NCBI GenBank assembly: GCA_030407315.1
Contig: JALQPE010001948.1
Location: 1-64,000, forward strand
DNA length: 64,000 nucleotides
DNA from: Asparagopsis taxiformis
Lineage: Eukaryota > Rhodophyta > Florideophyceae > Bonnemaisoniales > Bonnemaisoniaceae
Reading direction: 5' to 3'
Shown one piece after another: positions 34,401 to 42,341 of the stretch; the stretch's first letter is position 1, and each line of letters begins with the position of its first letter. The notes under the pieces are model-generated. The model saw nothing but the letters and a program-made list of their open reading frames with translations. It was not told the origin of the DNA and ran no database searches. Position numbers and translations under genes: made by a program.

Positions 34401-35153
34401 ATAGTTTTGTCCTTTCAAAGAGTACTCTCTGAATTTTCCTATCCTGGATGTACACACATTACCATGGAAACTTAGTAACTCATCCGAGTCGGAAGCATCC
34501 AATTGTGCGTTATCACGCCACGCAAGGTCGAATATTTGTGGCGTAGTAATGTCTGCTCGTGCATATTCGCTTGGTGGAACGATAAGTACAGGTGCTGATT
34601 GGCCTGTTGTTGCTCGTTCGACCCGGCTTCTTCGTAGAATTGCGGAGGAAGCTACACGGGCTGCACTGCGCTCTACGTTTACAGGAAAATAAACGGTTTC
34701 TGAACGCAACCATGCATTGTAGAATAGCCACGGTCTCACCTTACGCACTATTGTCGAATAATGAGGCAGACCTTGCTGAACATGTTTATTCGTTGAGCCT
34801 TTTCTCGCGAAATCGAACAAAACACGATCTTCCTGCAAGCTAGCGGCAGTACTTTTTGTGGAGCCTGTCAGCTTTGCGACAGTAAACACTGATTTGCATA
34901 TGAACAGAATGTACTTCCGGAAACAGAATCTGAAAATTTTTCGATGTTGATTGACTAATCGTAAGTTGATTGAAGTGTGGCCAATGAGATGAACATATTG
35001 ACTGATTGGCCGGAATTGCGCTGACAGCTCCAAGTTCATCACTGCCCCAACCCAATTTGTTTGTCTTACAACCAGTCGCAGCTTGGTTCGTTTACAATCC
35101 TCTGACAGCCTGTCGACAATCTGCTCGCTTCTGCCTTGAAAGTCGCGTTTCAA
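31491..35153 (-). pseudogene. Plavaka/KDZ-like (Tnp2-related) DDE transposase with one in-frame stop
   Basis: A continuous minus-strand frame from about 35,153 (first ATG at 35,039) to 31,491, interrupted only by TAA at 33,957-33,959; the same frame carries on after it. Order of features: PHYSTIVRKVRPWLF, PPSEYARADITTPQIFD, FREYARPGDHLTVLSP, then after the stop YPFLLYCDDF and KGSAGGCYMLP (first acidic residue), IFLDFIGFVSDYPACSHVL with CPCHLCF (second acidic residue and paired cysteines), PNLHRLIEAF, and VAELSFEATHQQMKRG (last acidic residue). It ends ADGYPPRTA, like the frameshifted copy at 5.1-8.8 kb. About 1,200 codons, usual for this superfamily. A single nonsense codon suggests recent inactivation or, less likely, readthrough. 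The start is uncertain. It lies tail-on to the 3' end of the TOG gene. Confidence 0.85.
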
Positions 35154-35549
35154 CCGTATTGGTAGTTTTCAAAACAATCTGACCATACTAGAGTTCTTAT
35201 TTGATAACATTATCTGTATTTATTTTATAAAAAACTATATGTGCACCGTGGTTCTATTGTTAATATTTGCTCGCCGTGTTGGTGCAGCAGCATGAAAGCG
35301 ATCCATTTCATGTCTGCCGATGCATCGCACCCATGCGCATAGGGAGATAAATGAATAGTTTAACTGGAACATGCGAGTGCATATCCCTTGTCTAAACGCA
35401 CAGGATCCGTATGGCGCGCTTGGTGGGTTTGTCGAAATATAGTTGCCTGGTAAGACAACCTGCTAGAGTAGACGAAACATATTTGTAGTACAAAATGACT
35501 ACCGCCAATCCAAGGTCGCATTCAATACATCACGACGAGTCTGTGTTGC
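35154..35549. other. Junction between transposase and TOG gene
   Basis: About 400 bases with no gene. The TOG frame ends abruptly at 35,550, so the original 3' part of that gene may have been displaced somewhere in this stretch. An AT-rich patch lies at 35,205-35,245. Confidence 0.4.
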
Positions 35550-38500
35550 TCATACTGGCCGAGGAACTTGATCGCTTTGTATCCCAATATCTCCACGTAG
35601 CCTTGGTATGAGCCATTCTAATAAATCCTTCCTGAAACCGGAGTTCAGGTTATCGAAAGGCAGATGACAGTATGGAATAAGGGGTGCAAGACCGACTGTG
35701 TCAAACCAGCTATCCAGACATTTCATCGCAGACTCTCTCACACTCTTCTTGATGTCTACACATCCCTGCCCGAGAACAGCCGGTACTAATGCTTTCACAT
35801 GTATGATTGCACCTGGTCCCATCGCTTGAACAAAGCGACCGACAACAGAAAACGTCATTGTAGCTAAGTTACGATTGCTATCGCTCAGCCGTGCCCTCAA
35901 TGCTGAAATGATCTCACTACCGACATTCGGCTTGACGAAATCACCAGCGTTCTCCAGAATGAGAGTAATGGCTGTCAACGCATCTTGCCTTTTCTTCCAG
36001 TTGGAGTTCTTCAAGTCCAGGAAAATTCTAGAGTTGGGCGCGAATTCGTTGGCAATAGATACCCGAACAGTTGGCTTCACCTGTGGCTGTGATTCTTCTT
36101 CATGTTCTTCAGGAGGATGTTCATGGGTTTCCTCAGGAATGTGTTCTGGTGGTCCATCACGAGGTTGTTCTGGGATAATCTTTGAAGGTTTATGAATAGG
36201 AGTACCCACCTTCGGTGGCATACGTTCGGCCTTCACGGTTTCCATGGGAGGTTCGGGTTCTTCCGGAACTTCTTCGACTGCTGGTGAAGGATTCTGTGAG
36301 ACACCAAATCGCTTTTTCCTAGTGGGAGGATCTGGATCACGGGTGTACTTCTGCATTTCTGTATCAAACAGTTCTAATGATTCTTGCGGGGTTTCAGCTT
36401 CTTCCAGTAGCTTCCTGAATTTCTCAGCTCCATATCGTAAAGCTGTTTTGCAACCTAAGGCCAAGGCCGCGGTTCTCGCTGCTGGTGCGGCGAACCCTAT
36501 AGAGATTGAAGTTAGTTTTGCGCTCGTTTTTCCAGGAACAGCCGGAACGCTAAAGTCCTCGACAAGAGAAGAACCAAATTTCAGAATTCCAACGACTGCT
36601 CTACTATTCTTTGTTTCTTGAATTGCTTGGGACAAGATTTCAAAAAGGTAACGCGCACTCGTGGCTCCGCAAATGAAATCATTATTGCGCTTGCTATCTT
36701 CGCACATTTGATATCCCCAATCTTCTCAACAGCAATAAGCAACAACGGCTTGAGAGTTTTGCGGGGCAAGTGGGAAGTACATTTTGTGGCAACCATACCG
36801 AAAAGTTCAAGCTTTGGTTCTAACGCCATGAAATTACTGTCGTTGAGGCCTGGTTCACAAGCTAAGAGAGCAAGGCAAATAGCTATGTCTTCATCTGTGA
36901 ATGTCTCTTTCGGCTCTAGAACGCTGGTGACCGTAGATACTGCAGCAACTCGACCCTTGAAGCTCTTTCCACTCCATTGATCGGGCTGGAAACCCTCAAA
37001 GCGCTCTTCAGCTATACTAAGAATATCATCAGATTTGAGGGATATCTCACCCTCATCATCACTTTCCTCGATAACTGGTTTCTTAGGGGGTAGAGGTTTC
37101 GCGCGTTTTGGTGCTGAGGATAGCTTCTTTGCAGCAGCAGCCTTTGCTGCTTTTGCTTCAGCTGCCTGCTTCGCTGCTTTGGAACGGGTTGTTACGGATG
37201 ACTGCGCAGTAGGGGCTTTCGAAGACGAAACTTTCTTAGGTTCAGGTAAATCTGCAACTATTGTAGCAACTTTGTCTTTTCGTTTCTTGTCGAGCTTCTC
37301 CATGAAAGCAGCGACATTTCGGTCACCCAACAGTTTCTGTAGCGAAGCTAAACCAGCAAGCGCAGCCTCACGAACCTCTGGAGATTAATCGTCAGTTGCT
37401 TTGACAAACATGTTACCAAAACATTTCAGGGGATTACCCTTCAAGTCGACAGGAGCCATGCCAGTTCTAATACATCGTCCAACCCACTTCAAAAGTTCAC
37501 TACGAGCTTTTGGAACTTTGTGTGATGCGGCAGTGGTGATTTCATCCAAAAACTTCACGATGAGCAAGCATTTCTTTTCGTGCAGAGCGTCAAGAGCTGC
37601 AGACACAGCATCTACAAGGATTCGATTCTTCTCTTTCAGTGTACCAAATAGATCCACGCTAAGTCCCTTTGAAGCACCGCTCGGAAAAGCTTTCTTGAGT
37701 CCGTAACACATGGCTCGGATAAGCTTTGCGGCCGAAGCAACAACGTTGACGTTGGAGTCCTTTGTAAGTATCTTTCGAAGGCGAACAAAGATTTCTTGGT
37801 GGGTCCCAGGGACTAGTCTGGCATCACCAATGATACTGATCGCAGCGTCCAGTGCTTGTTTACGAGCACTCCACTTTTTCGAATCGAGCGCAAAGTACCA
37901 ATCTTTGGTGACCTCTTCTTCAATCTCAATCTTGACTTTGCTGAGTTTTTCAAGAAGGTCGATTTCCTCTGCAAGATCAATTTCCTCTTCTTCGGCGATT
38001 CCGTCGCCGAATCCATCGTCTTCATCGCTACCACCGCCCTCTTGTGCGCTGGCACGAACACGCTACTCCATAGCGCGAGTTAGTTTCTTGGGTTTAGGTT
38101 TTCGATTTTTCGCGTTGGCTTCGAAGGCGGCTTCGACCTCTTCGACAGTGACCTCTTTCGCGTTCTTCACGACGACTTTATCTTTGTCGCCTATCCAACG
38201 GTGCAATTCGATGACCAGTGCTTTAGCAGCGTTACGAACCGTTTCCTGAGAATGTCCGAAAAGTGGGGGGAGTTTTGTTGTAATCGCAAGAATAGGTACT
38301 GCGGAGCTTCCATACGTCGAAAGAGCTTGTAAGATGCTGTCCACAGAAGCGGAAACAACTTTGGGGGTTCTGTGCTTGAAACCGTTAGCAGCCATGGTTT
38401 CCACCGCCACATCACCCGCGTCTGCGCCAACAAACATTAAAAACGCATCAATTACTTTGCTCTTATTAAGAGGCCGACCAGCCAAACCTTTGTCTACGAT

Positions 38501-38791
38501 GCCCATGACAACGTCTGTGGCGACTCGCTTGACTAGCGGCGGAGGAGCGGTATCCGCAAACTTTGCAATAGCTTCGAAGCCAATGAGCTGAGCGGGGGCA
38601 TTTGCGTCGCGAGCAATTTTTGGAAGTGCAGCCACAAAGTCTGTGTAAATCTTGCTGTCCTCTGGAGCGACATTGAATTTGTCAGTGAGTTCGCGGTAGG
38701 CGGCTTCTCTAACCTTCCAGTTTTTGTGCGAGGTACGTTCAGAGAGCGGTAGCTTTGCAGCTTCTGCAACGGGATCAACGTCCGGTTTCAT
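35550..38791 (-). pseudogene. XMAP215/Stu2/ch-TOG family microtubule polymerase, disrupted
   Basis: The family adds tubulin to microtubule plus ends through arrays of TOG (HEAT-repeat) domains. From the ATG at 38,791: TOG1 (SHKNWKVREAAYRELTDKF... to about residue 230); an acidic linker; TOG2 (ALDSKKWSARKQALDAAISI...); a basic Lys/Ala/Ser linker (SKAAKQAAEAKAAKAAAAKK); TOG3 (WSGKSFKGRVAAVSTVTSVL...); a Pro/Glu/His linker; and the start of TOG4 (NSNWKKRQDALTAITLIL) running to LLEWLIPRLRGD. Three lesions are visible. TAG at 38,063-38,065 and TAA at 37,385-37,387 lie in the same frame as the flanking coding sequence. A one-base frame change lies near 36,665, between FAE and ATSARYLF. The frame also ends after about 1,080 codons, without the further TOG or C-terminal parts of longer homologues. 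No GT-AG intron explains the stops. Pseudogene or assembly error; identity is firm. Confidence 0.85.
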
Positions 38792-39302
38792 GTGTGTTTA
38801 AGAAGTTGGGTACGTCAGGTGTGAGATGAGTGATGAAGCGCACGGTATAGAAACAAGCACAGAGAGCCGCATATGAGTGCTGGGATAGATGCAGGCGAAA
38901 GCGAGTGACAGAGTTCAGCGCTGACCAAAAATTGGCGCTCGTTGCGCCGACCCATTTGAAGTTTTGAATCTGAGCATTACAGTATTGAATTAAGCAGCGA
39001 TTGCTGGAATAATGGAATTAATTTCTGGGCATTGCAGGATAGATTCAACTGTTTCTTTGCACATGTTGCGAGCACAACTTTTCAACTTGTTTCCGCCCGT
39101 CGCTACGGGGGAAAAGGTCTCTATTGTCGTTGTCGCGATTCATTCGCACACCCTTTAAAAACGACGACTGCAATGCCAATCAAATGCGCTTGGCAAGTTC
39201 TCAAACCGGCTTGCAGTGCATCTACGAGTGATACGAATCTCACATGATTTCGTTCACAATTGTGACGCACACATTTGGTTTTCGTTTAATTGGACTACTG
39301 CA
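38792..39302. promoter_or_regulatory. Intergenic region upstream of the TOG gene
   Basis: About 510 bases between the TOG start and the stop of the small membrane protein; it must hold the TOG promoter. No clear element beyond short pyrimidine-rich stretches. The short plus-strand frame at 39,032-39,247 has no features. Confidence 0.35.
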
Positions 39303-39494
39303 CTACACGCTTTTTCGCAAGCCCAGCAGATAATAAATGAGGTAGGCCACTAAGCCGAGCAGAAGAGTGACTATAAGGAACATGACGAAATGATCTGGAT
39401 CATCATGACGACTCTCGGCATGGGCTTTGGAGTGGCGCTCACTTGGCTGGCGTCTCCTTCTCGCAGTTGTAGAATCTCCGTTGGTCGTATCCAT
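39303..39494 (-). CDS. Small tail-anchored membrane protein
   Basis: A 63-residue frame from ATG at 39,494. It has a polar, arginine-rich N-terminal half (TARRRRQPSERHSKAH, then acidic DDPDH) and one strong hydrophobic span, FVMFLIVTLLLGLVAYLIYY, near the C-terminus, followed by LGLRKSV. That layout is typical of small single-span, tail-anchored proteins of the endoplasmic reticulum. RAMP4/SERP-type proteins have a similar size and layout, but I cannot align the sequence convincingly. Its start lies 36 bases from the ATG of the divergent protease gene, so the two probably share a short bidirectional promoter. The compact spacing argues that this is an original host locus. Confidence 0.6.
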   Translation of the reverse strand: MDTTNGDSTTARRRRQPSERHSKAHAESRHDDPDHFVMFLIVTLLLGLVAYLIYYLLGLRKSV

Positions 39495-39530
39495 CGCGCT
39501 CTGTTTCACAACATTCTAACCTTGCGGTGA
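39495..39530. promoter_or_regulatory. 36-bp divergent promoter interval
   Basis: The only sequence between two divergent starts (39,494 minus and 39,531 plus). It is too short for two separate promoters, so shared control is likely. It contains ACATTCTAACC; no TATA element. Confidence 0.4.
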
Positions 39531-39731
39531 ATGGCGCTCGACAACCGGCAGCGAAGCACGAGTGCCGGCATCTTCCTGCTCGGATTTATCATTTTCATTC
39601 ACGAAAGCGGTCATTATCTAGCCGCTAGACTACAGGGGAGTCGGGTGAAGAACTTTTCTATTGGGTTTGGTCCCAAGCTATTCTCATTCACGGCGGACGA
39701 TTCGGAGATGGAATTCACTGTAAGAGCTGTA
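39531..39731 (+). pseudogene. RseP/site-2-protease (M50) family, N-terminal part only
   Basis: The family cleaves membrane proteins within the bilayer; algal RseP-like members usually act in the plastid. From ATG at 39,531 the protein runs [20 protein letters not shown] (first membrane span with the HExGH zinc and catalytic motif) and then [15 protein letters not shown], diagnostic of the RseP type. It continues to EMEFTVRA, where homologues go on with a Pro-Leu-Gly-Gly-Tyr block. Here the frame runs into KTLISR and a stop at 39,752. Two GT donors are possible, GTAAGA at 39,720 and GTAAAA at 39,729, so either a first intron begins here or an insertion has cut the gene. No later exon was found in the remaining 24 kb, which are filled by element genes. 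Hence at most a broken gene or one with an enormous intron. Confidence 0.75.
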
Positions 39732-39815
39732 AAAACGCTTATCAGCAGATAACCTCCTGTCGTCGCTATTCACTAGCATGAAGGAAGAGTAAAATGGTTG
39801 CTGACATTTATGTTT

Positions 39816-41114
39816 CTACTCCCATAGATCTAGTTGACGTCGAAGTGTTTCGAAAGTAAATGTATCTAGCACTCCTCCTCGAAGATAAGGTACATCTAGA
39901 ATAGCAGAACTTACACTAACTGAATCTGTCCAAGCACGACCAGTCTTTGGTAGCACACAAGGTTGGTACTTGCAGGTTAGTGCATGACCTGCACACTTCT
40001 TGTACCAGTGCAATTTGAAGTGGGAGACGTTGCCTTCTCGATCTTTCTTCGTTGAGAGAATCTTGCCAAGCCAGAAAGGCTCCTCAGATGTACAACCGTC
40101 TCCTTTGATAATAACAAATGAATTGGTTGCATATTTTTCATCACTATCACCACGTTCGACACAATCGTCTTCATCGGAACCATTAATACCATTATCACCG
40201 CATCCATCGCCACCACCATCACCACGTTCGACACAATCGTCTTCATCGGAACCATTAATACCATTATCACCGCATCCATCGCCACCACCATCACCACGTT
40301 CGACACAATCGTCTTCATCGGAACCATTAATACCATTATCACCGCATCCATCGCCACCACCATCACCACGTTCGACACAATCGTCTTCATCGGAACCATT
40401 AATACCATTATCACCGCATCCATCGCCACCACCATCACCACGTTCGACACAATCGTCTTCATCGGAACCATTACTACCATTATCACCGCATCCATCGCCA
40501 CCACCATCTCCGAAATCAATGCACTGCTCAGATATATTGTCTTGTTCATCGCCCTGCTGTTCTTCTACGTTGTTACCTGACAATATCCTCTTAGTCTTCC
40601 ATAGAATATCTCTTGAATAAAGGAACGTAGACATTAGAAACACATAACAAACTCGTATTGTGCCATATTTGTAACACTTGAAATCCTTCACGAACAGTGA
40701 TTCCAGAAATAAACGCCGCTCCGCTTTGTTCATTTTCGCAACTCTTTTCAGGTCTTCACAGAGCTTTTTTCCATCAACATGCTTGAAGCAGAAATCCTTA
40801 CAGCAGGTTAAATTTTTTAGCTCCTTGTCATTTACCCTTTTCTCAATTTCAATGGCTTTGGTAACCCTCTTCGCCTTTAGGCCGCTAGCCTGAGCTTCTT
40901 GGATGCGTTTCCCAGAGCGGGAGGAGCCAGAGTTGGCTGAACGTGGCGCTTTCCTCCCTACCGTAGAACGGATATTGACGACCGGGGATGTGCGAGGAGA
41001 CTTTTTCGCTAGAGTCTTCCGTTTCACTGTACCTTCCATGGATCCATCCTTGACGACCGGGGATGTGCGAGGAGACTTTCTCGCTAGAGTCTTCCGTTTC
41101 ACTGTACCTTCCAT
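39816..41114 (-). CDS. Repeat-bearing acidic protein with a C-terminal domain shared with the DUF7869 proteins
   Basis: 432 residues from ATG at 41,114. The N-terminus has two copies of a 25-residue basic unit (MEGTVKRKTLARKSPRTSPVV), Ser-Pro rich like chromatin-binding tails. The middle has a cysteine-containing part (CCKDFCFKH...). Five near-identical 24-residue units built on GDGGGDGCGDN and GSDEDDC follow. The C-terminal 120 residues begin SFVIIKGDGCTSEEPFWLGK and continue KLHWYKKC; they align with the C-termini of the intact DUF7869 protein at 45.4-48.0 kb (AVNGYGCTKEMPFWLGQI, LFIRWYEV) and of the decayed copy at 11.8 kb. The pattern, a small beta-rich domain with F-W-x-G-(K/Q)-I, resembles BAH, chromo or Tudor-type readers, but I cannot name it. 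It may be a reader split from a transposase-like ancestor. Confidence 0.65.
   Translation of the reverse strand: MEGTVKRKTLARKSPRTSPVVKDGSMEGTVKRKTLAKKSPRTSPVVNIRSTVGRKAPRSANSGSSRSGKRIQEAQASGLKAKRVTKAIEIEKRVNDKELKNLTCCKDFCFKHVDGKKLCEDLKRVAKMNKAERRLFLESLFVKDFKCYKYGTIRVCYVFLMSTFLYSRDILWKTKRILSGNNVEEQQGDEQDNISEQCIDFGDGGGDGCGDNGSNGSDEDDCVERGDGGGDGCGDNGINGSDEDDCVERGDGGGDGCGDNGINGSDEDDCVERGDGGGDGCGDNGINGSDEDDCVERGDGGGDGCGDNGINGSDEDDCVERGDSDEKYATNSFVIIKGDGCTSEEPFWLGKILSTKKDREGNVSHFKLHWYKKCAGHALTCKYQPCVLPKTGRAWTDSVSVSSAILDVPYLRGGVLDTFTFETLRRQLDLWE
40148..40507. repeat. Five 72-bp coding tandem repeats
   Basis: The unit (TTCGACACAATCGTCTTCAT then CGGAACC and so on) is repeated five times with almost no differences, even at third codon positions. 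This implies very recent expansion or homogenisation. Each unit adds 24 residues to the acidic protein. Confidence 0.9.
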
Positions 41115-41116
41115 GG
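40977..41116. repeat. 75-bp coding direct repeat, two copies
   Basis: Two nearly identical copies encode the basic unit MEGTVKRKTLARKSPRTSPV, and each copy carries an in-frame ATG. Translation could therefore start at either one. Confidence 0.85.
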
Positions 41117-41181
41117 TGTTTCTGACAACCCATCACATTTCGCCAACGTAGAGTAGCAGCTACAACGCAATTAAATAAAAA

Positions 41182-41196
41182 CAGAACGATGTTCTG
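41182..41196. promoter_or_regulatory. CAGAAC-N3-GTTCTG palindrome, copy 1
   Basis: CAGAACGATGTTCTG, an exact match to the 15-bp motif, in the non-coding region upstream of the acidic-protein gene. Confidence 0.8.
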
Positions 41197-41399
41197 AAAT
41201 TTGTATCATAACGTCGCTCTGGCTGGAAGCTTCCAGCAACACAATTGATATTTGATACGAACTTAAAATTTTTAATGTTCTGTAAACTTTCCAAAAACCT
41301 TTACACTTGTACAGAAAGGTGCACAACTTCTTCCCGAGCCCAAAAACACTACGAGACTATCCAAATTCCCTTTGTAGATTGCAAGAAATTTAAGTAACA

Positions 41400-41439
41400 C
41401 TGAACTGTGTTCTGGTTCTCGCATCAGAACCTTGTTCTG
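41400..41439. promoter_or_regulatory. Paired copies: variant plus exact motif (copy 2)
   Basis: CTGAACTGTGTTCTG (41,400-41,414, one arm base changed) is followed ten bases later by the exact CAGAACCTTGTTCTG (41,425-41,439). Further variants lie at 41,543 (AAGAACTGTGTTCTG) and 41,568 (CAGAATGACTTTCTG). Confidence 0.75.
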
Positions 41440-42341
41440 TCTCGAAGCGTCCCGCCCAAAAATGACCAGAACGGTTTAGACCCAGTAACCGTTGCGAAGC
41501 TATTAAAATCCCATATGTACTCTCCATAAAGTTTAGGTGAAAAAGAACTGTGTTCTGGTTATATCATCAGAATGACTTTCTGTTCAGAAGCTTCCAGCCC
41601 AAAAGAGACGTTCGGAATTAATTGGAACTATTTTTCTGTCGACTATGCGGACCGGAAAATGTGACACGGGAGGTGAATACATCCTCCAAGTTGGACAAGA
41701 TTGATACCTATCCGCGAATATTGATATTTGATGCATAGGTTTCATGTTCTAAGATTAGCTTGAGCATTCTGACACATCATCTCGGGACGATTATTTCCAT
41801 TTGAATGTAACCTCGCGAGACTATACCCTTCAAAATTGCCACCGGAATATCAAAAAATTTTGGGCCCTAAGCCCACCAATTATGGTCACTCAATGCAGTC
41901 TATGTGAAAAACGTTTCTATTGGTTATGCGAAGGATAGGACAAAATATCTGTTGTCAAATATTGATATTTTCTAGACAGATAAACGACACCATTGGCCCG
42001 GCTTTCTATTCCATATATCACTTCCATATAGTTTCTCATCTCTCTGATGACCATGTGATTGCCAGGTGTGCCGAAAGTACTACTCCCGAAATGCAGATTG
42101 ATTGGGAGGAATGAAATCTGACTGGAATGCAACTTTACAAATTTTGAACTCGTAAAAGGTTCACTGACTTACTTATCATGGAACTCAACACTTGCGAGAA
42201 AACTCTTCATGTAGCAAAAGGAGGCTCCAATCATTCAATTATCCTGTCGTTTTCGTTCCTCGTTTCTGGACAAAGGTTCAGCCTGGTCAAGTTCACAGCG
42301 CGAAACCACAGTTTTACTCAGAGCTCGATTGTGACCAGAAG

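Larger units (their letters stand above)
41150..42341. promoter_or_regulatory. Divergent non-coding region with palindrome cluster
   Basis: About 1.2 kb between two divergently transcribed genes (41,114 minus and 42,342 plus). It contains exact copies of CAGAAC-N3-GTTCTG at 41,182 and 41,425 and variants with one or two changes at 41,400, 41,543 and 41,568. A TGGAAGCTTCCA palindrome lies at about 41,224. Phrases such as GAACTGTGTTCTGGTT recur about 150 bases apart (41,402 and 41,551), so part of the cluster arose by duplication. The position between promoters suggests a control region or a binding site for an element-encoded protein. Confidence 0.6.

Noticed and set aside
35550..38791. Stop-codon reassignment to explain TAA and TAG in the TOG gene
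   Set aside because: Long intact genes in the same window end at TAA, TAG and TGA in sensible places, and the TOG gene also has a frameshift.
42192..42341. N-terminal extension of the ParB/methyltransferase frame
   Set aside because: It contains no ATG (begins at TTG), and the alignable ParB-like region begins after the ATG at 42,342.
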